A DNA stretch of 64,000 nucleotides from UBA6265 sp964526965 (GTDB taxonomy: Bacteria > Chloroflexota > Chloroflexia > Thermomicrobiales > UBA6265): contig CAZGML010000011.1 of NCBI GenBank assembly GCA_964526965.1, positions 12,077 through 76,076 on the forward strand, in the 5' to 3' direction. Position 1 is the stretch's first letter, and every line of letters starts with the position of its first letter. A model generated the notes under the pieces. It made no database searches and was not told the origin of the DNA. It worked only from the letters and a program-made list of their open reading frames with translations. Below, piece by piece: positions 44,499 through 53,357 of this stretch. A program made the position numbers and the translations under genes.

Positions 44499-46085
44499 AT
44501 GAATTTGAACCAAAAATCGTCGCTCTTTCAACGGGGGAAATCCGCCCTGCTCGCCGGAATCCTGAGCGCCAGTTTGCTCGTGGTTCCCGCCACACAGGCT
44601 CAAGACGCAACACCCCCTGCCGCAACCCCCTCCGCATCCCCGGAAGCCACCGTTGCCGAAGAGCCCGTAGTCACGAATTTGATGACGACCCAAATCGACG
44701 AACTCCCGCCTGCTCCCTTTACTGTGCGCATGCTTCGTATCACACTCCAGCCTGGCGCCATTACTCCCATGCACTCCCACCACGGCCCAGAAATTGACAT
44801 GATCGAAACCGGAGAAATCACCATTCGCTCTATGGGTGATGCCCCGATTACCCGCGCAGACGGCACCGAGGAAATCTCCACTGGAGACGAGGTCACACTG
44901 ACCGAAGGCGATCTGGTGCACTTCCCCGCAGAGGTTGGTCAACGCTTTGAAAACACCGGAGACGAGCCGGCAGAGATGCTGAGCTCGGTCATCATCCCGG
45001 TCGGCCCCGACTACGTCAACGAGCGCATCACCTGGTTCGATGGCGAACCAAACCTGGAAGGCGTGACCTACCAGAAGCTTGGAGATGGTCTGGTTCAGGA
45101 TATGGAGCAGCAATCTGCGGAATGGACGATTGACTCCGTTGCGCTGCCTCCCGGTGTCGCCATGCCCGCCCTGGAAGGGGTCAGCATGATCACGCCGGTG
45201 GAAGGCAACCTCTCCTTCAGCATCGATTCCGGCCAAGTTCAAGTCACGCGAGCAGATAGCAATATGCTACAGCCAAACGCTATATTGGGCACCTCTGTTT
45301 CGCTCGATAATGCAGATGCCGCTTTCTTCCCAAACGGTGTCGAGTCCACTCCGCGTGATAATGAAGATCAGCCGCTCACCCTTCTCATGATGGACATCAA
45401 CCCTGCGGAAGGTACACCGGAAGAAGCCGCCACCCTTACCTTCAATGAAGGGGATGGCACCATAGCCGGTGGAAGTTCCGAGCCGGAGCCACAGTTCGCC
45501 ACCACGAACGCGGGCGATGTGAACATGCGCGACCAGCCAAGTGTTGAAGGTGAAGTTGTTGATCAACTCGCCGAGGGCGTCGAGCTCGAGGTGCTGGACG
45601 GCCCGGTTGAAGCTGAGGAATGGACCTGGTACCAGGTGCGAGTCACTGCAGAGGGTGGCAGCGAAGGCTGGGTCGCCTCGGACTTCCTCAATGGCCTGGC
45701 GCCAACCGCTGAAGAAGAAACCACCGGCGATGGCACAGCCACTGAGACCGATGAGCCTGCGGCAGAGGAAGATACCGCGGGTACGCCAGAATCCGCCTCA
45801 GCGGGCGAGTTCCCGGTGGATAGCACCGTCGTAACTACCGAAGAAAGCGTGCGACTCCGCCCTGAACCAACAACCGATACCGAAGCGCTGGATGCTCTTC
45901 CAGTGGGGTCGGAGCTCACTGTGATCGGCGAGCAGGTTGAAGACGGTGACTTCATCTGGATCCAGGTCGAGCGTGCCGACGGCTTGCAAGGCTGGGTGGT
46001 TACAGACTTCCTCGAGGCCGCCCCTGCGGACGCAGAAGGCACCGACGAGACCGAGGAAACCGAAGACACTGAAGACGAGGGATAA
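44499..46085 (+). CDS. Secreted cupin plus SH3 domain protein
   Basis: A 528-residue exported protein. Residues 1-35 are a signal peptide ending AQA/TQA-QD, then an Ala/Ser/Thr/Pro linker. A cupin domain (about 60-160) has MHSHHGPEIDMIETGEITI with metal-ligand His and Glu; a second, degenerate cupin (about 200-300) follows. Two bacterial SH3 domains (VNMRDQPSVEGEVV, near 345-400, and VRLRPEPTTDTEAL, near 450-505) end in SEGWVASDFL and LQGWVVTDFL. SH3_3 domains bind cell wall. The acidic C-terminus is TDE-rich. The function of the cupins is not known. Confidence 0.85.
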   Translation: MNLNQKSSLFQRGKSALLAGILSASLLVVPATQAQDATPPAATPSASPEATVAEEPVVTNLMTTQIDELPPAPFTVRMLRITLQPGAITPMHSHHGPEIDMIETGEITIRSMGDAPITRADGTEEISTGDEVTLTEGDLVHFPAEVGQRFENTGDEPAEMLSSVIIPVGPDYVNERITWFDGEPNLEGVTYQKLGDGLVQDMEQQSAEWTIDSVALPPGVAMPALEGVSMITPVEGNLSFSIDSGQVQVTRADSNMLQPNAILGTSVSLDNADAAFFPNGVESTPRDNEDQPLTLLMMDINPAEGTPEEAATLTFNEGDGTIAGGSSEPEPQFATTNAGDVNMRDQPSVEGEVVDQLAEGVELEVLDGPVEAEEWTWYQVRVTAEGGSEGWVASDFLNGLAPTAEEETTGDGTATETDEPAAEEDTAGTPESASAGEFPVDSTVVTTEESVRLRPEPTTDTEALDALPVGSELTVIGEQVEDGDFIWIQVERADGLQGWVVTDFLEAAPADAEGTDETEETEDTEDEG

Positions 46086-46105
46086 GCCCCCGCTTCACAC
46101 GCGAG

Positions 46106-46139
46106 AAGGGCCGCACCGAATAGTTTCGGAGCGGCCCTT
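46106..46139. terminator. Bidirectional terminator between cupin gene and aroE
   Basis: AAGGGCCGC (46106-46114) pairs with GCGGCCCTT (46131-46139), with an inner CCGAA/TTCGG stem. It lies between convergent genes. Confidence 0.8.
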
Positions 46140-46163
46140 TCACGTTGTCTTACACAGTGGAAA

Positions 46164-46961
46164 CTAGCTGGACATGGCTGCTTGCGTCATCACATCAACC
46201 GGCGGCGTGACACCAAACCAGAGTTCGAATGCCCGCACTCCCTGGTGAATGAGCATCCCCTGGCCATCCAATGTGAGCAAGCCAAGTCGCGAGCCACTCT
46301 GCAGGAACGGCGTGTCACGGTACGTCAGATCGGCGACCAGTGACCCCTCTGGCAGTTGAGCCAATGTCGCTTCGTCCAGAACAACTTCGTCGTGCCAGCC
46401 GAGGCTGGTCGCGTTCACTACCGCATTGGCGGACGGAAGCGTCTCTGCAAGCGCATCCCAGTCGATAGCTACCGCTTCAAGCTCTTCAGCAAGAACATCG
46501 GCCTTGCTGCGCGTCCGATTGGCGATCAACACATCGCTAGCGCCCATTTGCTGAAGCGCCACAATCACTGCACGTGCAGCACCTCCTGCTCCGAGCACGA
46601 CCACGCGGCCTGGCTCGAAATCCGGATACTTTTCACGGATGGAAGCAGCGAAGCCGTGGGCGTCGGTATTGTCTCCAACGAGTCGGTCACCATCGGGGAT
46701 GATCGTGTTGACGGCACCGATTCTTCTTGCTGTTTCCGTGATTTCGTCCAGGTGAGGCATCACCGCCTGCTTGTGCGGCACGGTGACATTGGCCCCGGCG
46801 ATATCCGCGTCGCGTATGCTGGCAACGCGTTCAGCAACTTCGTCGTCCTCGGTGTGCCAGAGTTCAAAGGTATGATCCATACCCAAGGCAGCAAATGCCG
46901 CATTCTGCATCTGCGGTGATCGCGAATGATCTACCGGGTTGCCGATCAATCCAACTCGCAT
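46164..46961 (-). CDS. aroE: Shikimate dehydrogenase
   Basis: A 265-residue NADP enzyme reducing 3-dehydroshikimate to shikimate. Motifs: GNPVDHSRSPQMQNAAF, NVTVPHKQAV (catalytic Lys), GDNTDAHGF (catalytic Asp), NADP loop GAGGAARAV followed by ANRTRSKA, and GQGMLIHQGVRAFELW near the end. Standard length. Its ATG shares one base with the mltG stop (TAATG), so it is coupled to mltG. Confidence 0.95.
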   Translation of the reverse strand: MRVGLIGNPVDHSRSPQMQNAAFAALGMDHTFELWHTEDDEVAERVASIRDADIAGANVTVPHKQAVMPHLDEITETARRIGAVNTIIPDGDRLVGDNTDAHGFAASIREKYPDFEPGRVVVLGAGGAARAVIVALQQMGASDVLIANRTRSKADVLAEELEAVAIDWDALAETLPSANAVVNATSLGWHDEVVLDEATLAQLPEGSLVADLTYRDTPFLQSGSRLGLLTLDGQGMLIHQGVRAFELWFGVTPPVDVMTQAAMSS

Positions 46962-48073
46962 TACTCACACCAATCCGGATGTTCTTCACACATAGCCGCC
47001 TGATGCTCCTCATACGTATACGTAAAGCGGTGTTCACCGCTACCGTCACCCTTGGTTACAAAGTAGTAGTAGCCGTCATTACTGGGCTCAGCCACGGCCT
47101 GAAGCGACGCCGCCCCGGGGTTAGAAATCGGACCGGGCGGCAATCCAACGTTTTCCGCCTGGTACGTATCGTATGGCGTTTGCCTGGATTGCTCCAGAAG
47201 CTCTGTATTCAGTTCTGGCCACCAGTTCTCTGCGGTGCCGATTCCATACTGCTGGGCTGGGTCGGCATTCAGGTTCATGTTGTCGTTCACGCGGTTGAGA
47301 TAGACCTCGGCAATTGTGGGTCGCTCAATCGGCACGGCCGCCTCGCGCTCGACGATCGACGCAACCGTCACCGCCTCGTAGACCGTCAGGCCCTGGGCCT
47401 CCCAGCCCGCCCGAACCTCTTCGGTGATATTGCTCTGGAACTGCGAGAGTTGGTAATCGATCACGTTACGAACTGTCGCGTTACCGGGAACGGTATAGGT
47501 GCTTGGAAAAAGGAAACCTTCCAGGGATCCGTCTGCCGGGACGTCTTGCAGCATCGGATAGGCATCGCGCCAATACTCGATATCGTATGCGGCTTCGACG
47601 TAGTCAGAAGCGGCGCCGGGCATCCCTGCCTCCTCCAGGACCACCGCGTTCTGTTCGATGCGTTGTCCTTCAATGAACGTCACATCGAATTCAGGGCGCT
47701 CGGGTCCCTGCGCGGCGGCATCGTCCTCGCCGTCATCATCGTCTTCGGCCACCACGCTCACGGCAATGGTGTTCAGAATATCGTTGGTGCTCATACCAAC
47801 CTGCAGGTTGTATGTGCCGGGGTTCAGCTCCATGCTGCCCCATTGCATCTTCTGCTCGAAGTAAAAGGGATAGGTGATGAGCTCTTCATCCTGCAGTTTG
47901 TCGGCCATGCTGGATGGATCATCGTCATCTTCAACGGTCACCACTACCGATCGGTTTGCGGGCTGCTCTTTCTCGACCCAGTAGTCAAAAAACCAGACAC
48001 TACCACCAGCCATGGCAAGTGCCAGCAAAATAATGCTCACAATTTTCAGTGAACTCGCGAGGGTTCGTATCAC
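46961..48073 (-). CDS. mltG: Endolytic transglycosylase MltG-like (YceG)
   Basis: A 370-residue membrane-anchored enzyme that cuts nascent peptidoglycan strands. One N-terminal helix (about 9-32), a LysM-like region interrupted by an acidic insert (VAEDDDDGEDD), then the catalytic domain with EGFLFPSTYTV, TVASIVEREAA (catalytic Glu) and GLPPGPISNPG. The GTG at 48073 has GGAG about 9 nt upstream; the longer frame is not homologous. The mltG-aroE order is frequent in Gram-positive-like bacteria. It indicates a peptidoglycan wall. Confidence 0.93.
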   Translation of the reverse strand: MIRTLASSLKIVSIILLALAMAGGSVWFFDYWVEKEQPANRSVVVTVEDDDDPSSMADKLQDEELITYPFYFEQKMQWGSMELNPGTYNLQVGMSTNDILNTIAVSVVAEDDDDGEDDAAAQGPERPEFDVTFIEGQRIEQNAVVLEEAGMPGAASDYVEAAYDIEYWRDAYPMLQDVPADGSLEGFLFPSTYTVPGNATVRNVIDYQLSQFQSNITEEVRAGWEAQGLTVYEAVTVASIVEREAAVPIERPTIAEVYLNRVNDNMNLNADPAQQYGIGTAENWWPELNTELLEQSRQTPYDTYQAENVGLPPGPISNPGAASLQAVAEPSNDGYYYFVTKGDGSGEHRFTYTYEEHQAAMCEEHPDWCE

Positions 48074-48192
48074 AATGTGTAGACTCCACGTACTTGTGAG
48101 GGATTGCGCATCCGTCAACCGGGTACAATGGCTGCGCGGACGATAGTCAACGGAACTCCGCTCACATCTTTTCATGCCTATTCTACGCTGAA

Positions 48193-49155
48193 ATGTCTAT
48201 GCCTGACCGCACACCCCCTACAACTGAAAACGATCGTCCCCGAATCGTTGTGCTGGTGGGGCCAACGGCGGTTGGAAAAACCGCGCTGAGCATTGATATT
48301 GCAAGGGAATTCGATGCCGAGATCGTGAACGTCGACTCTCGCCTCTTCTACCGCGGTATGGATATCGGCACTGCCAAACCAACCCTGGAAGAACGTCGTG
48401 GAGTGCCACACCATCTCATCGATTTTCTCGATCCGAACGATCCCGTCTCACTGGCGGTAGTGCAAGATTTGGCTTTTGCAGCCATCGACGACATTGCGCA
48501 GCGCGGCAAACTGCCGCTTGTTGTTGGCGGCACGCCACAATACGTCAACGCGATCGTGGAGAATTGGAAGATTCCGCGCGTCGAGCCGGATCCAAAACTG
48601 CGGACACGCCTGGAAAACGAAGAGCGCGATTCTCCTGGCACGCTGATCGCTCGCCTTCGCGAGGTTGACCCCGAGGGTGCGCAAAAGCATGAGGGGAACA
48701 CTCGGAGAATCATTCGTGCGCTCGAGGTTTACGAAGCCACAGGCACGCCAATCACAGAACTGCAGGGCAAGGGCGAGCCTCGTTACCGGGCGCTGGAACT
48801 GGAACTGTGGCGCCCGCGAGAGGAGTTGTACAAGCGTATCGATCAACGCTCGCGAGACCAGATCGAATCCGGGCTGATCGAAGAGGTGCAATCGCTCCTG
48901 GATGCCGGCGCGGATCCGTCATCCCCGTCATTTTCCGCTATCGGTTATCGGCAGGTTCTCCCCTACCTTGCCAACAATGCGACAATTGAACAGGTGACCG
49001 AGCGGTTACAACTCGATTGTCACCGCCTGGTGCGGCACCAGGAAACGTGGTGGCGCAAGAACCCACGCCTGGTTCGTATCGATATGCGAGATGCCGATGC
49101 CGCACACCAGGTCAACCGGCACATCACGAACTTTCTGGCTACAGACGTCTGGTAG
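48193..49155 (+). CDS. miaA: tRNA dimethylallyltransferase
   Basis: A 320-residue enzyme adding a dimethylallyl group to A37 of UNN-reading tRNAs. The P-loop GPTAVGKT is at about 23-30, followed by VNVDSRLFYRGMDIGTAKP, HHLIDFLDP, VVGGTPQYVNAI, and the C-terminal FSAIGYRQVLPYL and RRKNPR-like WWRKNPRLVRID. ATG 48193 or 48199 are both possible. It is divergent from mltG. Confidence 0.95.
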   Translation: MSMPDRTPPTTENDRPRIVVLVGPTAVGKTALSIDIAREFDAEIVNVDSRLFYRGMDIGTAKPTLEERRGVPHHLIDFLDPNDPVSLAVVQDLAFAAIDDIAQRGKLPLVVGGTPQYVNAIVENWKIPRVEPDPKLRTRLENEERDSPGTLIARLREVDPEGAQKHEGNTRRIIRALEVYEATGTPITELQGKGEPRYRALELELWRPREELYKRIDQRSRDQIESGLIEEVQSLLDAGADPSSPSFSAIGYRQVLPYLANNATIEQVTERLQLDCHRLVRHQETWWRKNPRLVRIDMRDADAAHQVNRHITNFLATDVW

Positions 49156-49268
49156 CAATTGGGAAGTGTTGTGTCATACTGGAAGAATCAGGCCGAGTAA
49201 TCGGTCATAACACGTGTTGCCCTTATCCCGTTGGTGTCCGGATACTGACACCGCCTGGAGGTCTTTTT

Positions 49269-50162
49269 ATGCCGCAAGCAGTGCAACCAGAGGCGAACGC
49301 TACATTCGAGGGATACGCGCACCCGGAAGTGCTGGTATCCACCGAATGGCTCGCCGAGCACCTGGATGACCCGAACATCGTCATCCTCGAATCAGACGAA
49401 GACCTGTTGCTCTATGAACTTGGGCACATTCCGGGAGCCCTCAAGCTCGACTGGGAAACCCAGATGCAGCAGCCTGTAATCCGCGACTTCGTCGACAAGG
49501 AAGGGTTCGAACAACTCGCCAGCGAGCGCGGAATCACCAACGACACAACCGTCATTTTCTACGGGGATCGCAGCAACTGGTACGCCACGTACGGCTTCTG
49601 GCTTTTTAAGTACTACGGCCATGAAGACGTGCGCGTGCTGAACGGTGGCCGCGAACTTTGGGAGGCCGAAGGTCGCCCGATGACTCGCGAAGTGCCCGAA
49701 GTTACTCCAACCGAATACACCGCGAAGGAGCCGGACCCCAGCATCCGCGCGTTCCGCGACGATGTCATGGAGTTCCTCAAAACAGACAACCCAAAGCTGG
49801 TGGATGTACGCTCCAACCCGGAGTACACCGGTGAGCTGCTCCACGCCATCGGCTATCCGCAGGAAGGCGCCATGCGCGCGGGCCACATTAAGGGCGCAGT
49901 CAATGTGCCTTGGGGTACCGCTGCCAATGAAGATGGCACCTTTAAGGCGATCGATGAACTCCGCGAGCTATATGAAGAAAAGGGCATCACTCCCGATGGC
50001 CCGGTGATTGCGTACTGCCGAATCGGAGAGCGCAGTAGCCACACGTGGTTCGTTCTCAAATACCTCATGGGCTACGACGACGTGCGCAATTACGACGGCT
50101 CCTGGACCGAATGGGGCAGCCTGGTTGGCGCTCCAAACGCGACCGGTAACGAGCCCGGCTAG
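49269..50162 (+). CDS. Two-domain sulfurtransferase (rhodanese; thiosulfate/3-mercaptopyruvate type)
   Basis: A 297-residue protein with two rhodanese modules. The inactive N-terminal one has LGHIPGALKLDWE and FYGDRSNWYATYGFWLF; the active C-terminal one has LVDVRSNPEYTG, RAGHIKGAVNVPW and the persulfide loop AYCRIGERSSHTWF with Cys250. It moves sulfane sulfur from thiosulfate or mercaptopyruvate. The ATG at 49269 has GGAGG upstream. A SufU-like gene follows within 12 bases in the same reading frame, which suggests that it supplies sulfur for Fe-S work (inference). Confidence 0.92.
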   Translation: MPQAVQPEANATFEGYAHPEVLVSTEWLAEHLDDPNIVILESDEDLLLYELGHIPGALKLDWETQMQQPVIRDFVDKEGFEQLASERGITNDTTVIFYGDRSNWYATYGFWLFKYYGHEDVRVLNGGRELWEAEGRPMTREVPEVTPTEYTAKEPDPSIRAFRDDVMEFLKTDNPKLVDVRSNPEYTGELLHAIGYPQEGAMRAGHIKGAVNVPWGTAANEDGTFKAIDELRELYEEKGITPDGPVIAYCRIGERSSHTWFVLKYLMGYDDVRNYDGSWTEWGSLVGAPNATGNEPG

Positions 50163-50174
50163 AAAGGCAAAACC

Positions 50175-50594
50175 CTGGATCGTCAGGAATACATAGAACA
50201 CATTCTGGATCACTTCGAGCATCCCCGAAACAAGCACCGAATGGAAGATTCAACTATCCAGCTCGGTGGCGGTAACCCCGGCTGTGGTGACCTGATTACC
50301 ATGTACCTCGATATCGAAGATGACAAAATCAAGGGTGTCAGCTTCGAGGGTGAAGGGTGCACGATCTCGCAGGCCGGCGGGTCGATCATCGCCGAGATGA
50401 TCGAAGGAATGTCGCTGGAGGAAGTCCAGCAGCTTGGTACGCACACCATGATCGACGAAATGGGCGAGGAAACGGTGAAGAGCCGCGTTCGGTGCGCGAC
50501 GCTCGCCATGGGTACGGCCCAGGCTGCCGTAAAGGCTTACCTTGATGAGCAGCGAACCGGCACGAAGTCTGAACCAGCCGAGTTCACCAACTAA
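50175..50594 (+). CDS. SufU-like iron-sulfur cluster scaffold/transfer protein with a CTG start
   Basis: 139 residues from CTG at 50175. Conserved cysteines sit in NPGCGD, GEGCTIS and RVRCATLA, the zinc-site pattern of SufU, which receives persulfide sulfur from SufS. The family N-terminus (helix EYIEHILDHFEHPRNK) is encoded before the first ATG (50241), so an ATG start would remove it. The only start-like codon between the preceding TAG (50160-50162) and this helix is CTG, with AAAGG 7 nt upstream. It is in the same frame as the rhodanese, so the two are separated by a single stop codon and 12 bases. Confidence 0.85.
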   Translation: MDRQEYIEHILDHFEHPRNKHRMEDSTIQLGGGNPGCGDLITMYLDIEDDKIKGVSFEGEGCTISQAGGSIIAEMIEGMSLEEVQQLGTHTMIDEMGEETVKSRVRCATLAMGTAQAAVKAYLDEQRTGTKSEPAEFTN

Positions 50595-50609
50595 ACGTCA
50601 TCCCGGTTC

Positions 50610-50636
50610 ACGCGCCACGGTAAGCCGTGGCGCGTT
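50610..50636 (+). terminator. Intrinsic terminator after the SufU-like gene
   Basis: An 11-bp perfect stem (ACGCGCCACGG with CCGTGGCGCGT) around a TAAG loop, ending in TTT. Confidence 0.8.
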
Positions 50637-50704
50637 TGCTGTGCATAATCTGTTATCATATCGAACAGAGAATCAGAACATTTGTCCGATAGCAGGAAGC
50701 ACGA

Positions 50705-52063
50705 ATGGCAGAGGCAGCCCGGCAAGCCAAAGGCTCATCCTCAACGGCTCAACGCCCGCGCGAGCTGGCGATGAGCGCTGCCTGGAACGCTGCCCTCATC
50801 CACAAGCTGCAAATCACCGATGGCCGCACCGCGAGCATTGTCTATCACGGCCGGTGGAGTAACGGATGGGGTCCCGATTTTCAGGATGCGATGATCGACT
50901 TCGGCGATGGGCATCTCGTCACCGGCGATATCGAACTCCACCACAACGCCAGCGACTGGATCAATCACGGTCACAACCTCGATGCCAACTACAACAACGT
51001 GGTGTTACACGTTGTCAGCGTGAACGACCTCACCGAAACCCGGTGCATCAATGGCCGGGTTGTGCCGGTGGCGGTCATGCAGATTCCCGATCAAGCGTTG
51101 TTCGCAATCGACAAGCGCCTTCCCCATGTATGGGACGAATTGGGTGGAAGCGTCTGCGCTGCATCGCTATCGGAACGCGAGCCGGACCAGATTCGGCGCG
51201 CGATTCAGTCACTGGGCGATGAGCGATTGCGGGCGAAAGCAGCATCGTTTGAGGCGGAGATCCTCGAGCATGGTGCGGACCACGTCTTTACGAAATACCT
51301 GTTCGGGGCATTTGGCTATAGCGCGAACAAGGCCCCGATGGAACATCTCGGCCAGTTGGTACTGCGGTACGACATCGCCTCCAGCCCCCAACTCGCCGAT
51401 GTGGAGGGTCCGAGCCCCTGGCTGGCGGGATTGCTCCTCGGCATGGGCGGATTCCTGCCGCTCACACCTGCGGACGCCCATGCCGCAGGAATTTTGCCCG
51501 AGGATCAATACCTTATCGAACGTGCCTGGCAGCAATCGGCAGCCGGTTTTGCCGATGATTTCGTGCCAGCAACGTCGTGGGAGTTGGCGCGTGTGCGGCC
51601 TGCCAATCACCCGGCCTATCGCATCATGCAGTTGGCCACCCTGTTGGCTAACACCAGTGGTGACGTTCTGGACCCGCTCATGGATTGCGTGCTTGACGAT
51701 CGCTCACCAACGGAGTTTCTCCGCACAGCGACATCAAGAACATGGCACCCGGGTATTGGAAAAGGTCGCGCGACTGCGATTGTTTCCAGCGTGCTATTGC
51801 CAACATTGCTGGCGAAAGCGTCGATTGAGGAAGACACGGCGCTGGAAGATGCAGCTATGGCCCTCTGGACCAAACTGCCCAAGGCGGAATGGACGCAACC
51901 GGCGCGGCGGGCAATGAAGCAGGTAACCGGCGGACCAACAATTCGCCACCTTGGCGAGCGGGGTCACCAGGGCCTGCTGCACCTGGATCGGGAGTTGTGT
52001 ACTCCCCGCAAGTGCGCATCCTGCCCTATCGCAGCAATCGTCATACGAGACCGGTCGAGCTAG
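50705..52063 (+). CDS. DUF2851 family protein
   Basis: A 452-residue protein. The N-terminal blocks GRWSNGWGPDFQDAMI, ELHHNASDWINHGH and YNNVVLHVV are the hallmark of DUF2851, whose acidic/His pattern resembles a nuclease-like core; no function is established. The C-terminus has a CTPRKCASCP cysteine cluster that could bind zinc. The ATG at 50705 is close behind an AGGAAG site. It lies convergent with the SDR gene. Confidence 0.85.
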   Translation: MAEAARQAKGSSSTAQRPRELAMSAAWNAALIHKLQITDGRTASIVYHGRWSNGWGPDFQDAMIDFGDGHLVTGDIELHHNASDWINHGHNLDANYNNVVLHVVSVNDLTETRCINGRVVPVAVMQIPDQALFAIDKRLPHVWDELGGSVCAASLSEREPDQIRRAIQSLGDERLRAKAASFEAEILEHGADHVFTKYLFGAFGYSANKAPMEHLGQLVLRYDIASSPQLADVEGPSPWLAGLLLGMGGFLPLTPADAHAAGILPEDQYLIERAWQQSAAGFADDFVPATSWELARVRPANHPAYRIMQLATLLANTSGDVLDPLMDCVLDDRSPTEFLRTATSRTWHPGIGKGRATAIVSSVLLPTLLAKASIEEDTALEDAAMALWTKLPKAEWTQPARRAMKQVTGGPTIRHLGERGHQGLLHLDRELCTPRKCASCPIAAIVIRDRSS

Positions 52064-52064
52064 G

Positions 52065-52844
52065 CTACCACTCCGTGCTCCCGACGTAGACCGTGGCTCC
52101 ATGCTCCAGATCGCTATTGCCTGCGGCGAGAACGATGCTGGCGGCAAAATCCTCGGTAGTGGGGAGCCATCCGGCATCCTCACGGCGCTTGTCAATGACT
52201 CCGGGCGTCATTCGGTCAAGCAGCTTGGGTGTGATGGTGCCATCGATAAGGTCGCCAGATACTACTGCGAACCGTACGCCCTTTGCGGCCATTTCTGGCA
52301 GTAGCTCCCGCAATGCGAGTTCACCGGCTTTCTTGCCGGCAGCCACGGTTTCGTAGCTCTCCATCACCGGCTTCGTTCCATGAAAGTGCGCCAGGTGACT
52401 GGTTACGAAAATGATCACACCGCCGGTACTCATGTGATCGAGCGCGGCCTTCGCTGTGGCGACCTGTGCATCCCGATTGAGTGTCATCGAGTAGTCGGCG
52501 GGGACATCCTTCTCAAGGCCACCGGATGCGTTGAGGACCAGTACATCGAGCTTGCCAAGGCCTTCTTTGGCGGACTGCAACATCGAGGCGACTTCGTCAT
52601 CGTTAGTGAGATCCGCCTGCGCAAGCACAGCTTTGCGGCCTACCTGCCTTACCGTTTCGGCCACCGCGTCGGCGCGCTTTTCCTTACTGCGGTAGTTGAT
52701 CACCACATCGGCTCCGGCCTCGGCGGCGAATTTGGCGGCAGCTGCTCCCACGCCACGAGAAGCACCAGTAATGAGAACCACACGGTCGGTGAGATCGACA
52801 TCAGGATTCGTGAGTGTCTGGTTAATATGCAGTTCGTTGATCAA
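52065..52844 (-). CDS. Atypical SDR-family oxidoreductase
   Basis: A 259-residue Rossmann protein with the NAD(P) motif TGASRGVG, VINYRSKEKR, DLTND and a C-terminal GATVYVGSTEW. The catalytic Ser is present (FVTSHLAHF), but the usual Tyr-x3-Lys is not: the region reads SYETVAAGKKAGE, so Tyr is seven residues before the first Lys. Related SDRs with this spacing are known in actinobacteria-like genomes. The start is TTG at 52844 with GGAG 6 nt upstream. Substrate unknown. Confidence 0.82.
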   Translation of the reverse strand: MINELHINQTLTNPDVDLTDRVVLITGASRGVGAAAAKFAAEAGADVVINYRSKEKRADAVAETVRQVGRKAVLAQADLTNDDEVASMLQSAKEGLGKLDVLVLNASGGLEKDVPADYSMTLNRDAQVATAKAALDHMSTGGVIIFVTSHLAHFHGTKPVMESYETVAAGKKAGELALRELLPEMAAKGVRFAVVSGDLIDGTITPKLLDRMTPGVIDKRREDAGWLPTTEDFAASIVLAAGNSDLEHGATVYVGSTEW

Positions 52845-52942
52845 TGTCGACTCCGTTTCGGCTAATACGCAAGAAGTAGCGCGTCGTCATCACGTAGTCT
52901 AACGCCGATTCACCCGTGCGGTGCCTGTAAGGAGCCGACAGG

Positions 52943-53332
52943 CTACTCGCCGACCTCTGACCAGTTGTCCTCAAACACGCCAACGCGGTGTCGCTGCCTC
53001 TCGACGCGGCTGGCATCGCGGATGAGGTCTTTCACATGCTCCGCATCTGGTACATCCCACAGGACGACCCGTCCACCAGTGGCATCCCCGGAGTGAATGA
53101 CGATATCGCCCACGCCGAGCATGCGATCGAACATCGAGCTTTCCACACTGAGATCCTGCACGCGGAAGAGTTCAATCTCCTCGGTGTGACGATTGAGAAT
53201 GCCGTACTCTAGCTTCAGCCGCTCAGAAGTTACTTCATACCGCTCGGTAAGCGCTTTGCGGGGCGCGGCAATGCGGCTGGGGCCGCCTTGCCAAATCGTC
53301 TCTTCGTTCCGCGGTGGAGGTGGTTGCCTCAT
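52943..53332 (-). CDS. PH domain-containing protein (bPH_2/DUF304-like)
   Basis: A 129-residue protein. Strands RYEVTSERLKLEYGIL, then EEIELFRVQDLSVESSMFDR and GDIVIHSGDATGG, match the bacterial PH-like domain of YdbT-type proteins (canonical Y-xVTxxRL-xxxxGxxxrxxxxIpl.rI). It has no membrane helix, so it is either cytosolic or membrane-associated. ATG 53332 has AAGG upstream. It follows the nicotinamidase after 25 bp. Confidence 0.82.
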   Translation of the reverse strand: MRQPPPPRNEETIWQGGPSRIAAPRKALTERYEVTSERLKLEYGILNRHTEEIELFRVQDLSVESSMFDRMLGVGDIVIHSGDATGGRVVLWDVPDAEHVKDLIRDASRVERQRHRVGVFEDNWSEVGE

Positions 53333-53357
53333 GTTGTTCGACCTTCCTGAGAGGGTG

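Noticed and set aside
42081..50162. TAG recoded as a sense codon in this organism
   Set aside because: TAG ends several clear genes here, such as the adhesin (5379-5381) and UPF0182 (9855-9857), so the two in-frame cases are better explained individually.
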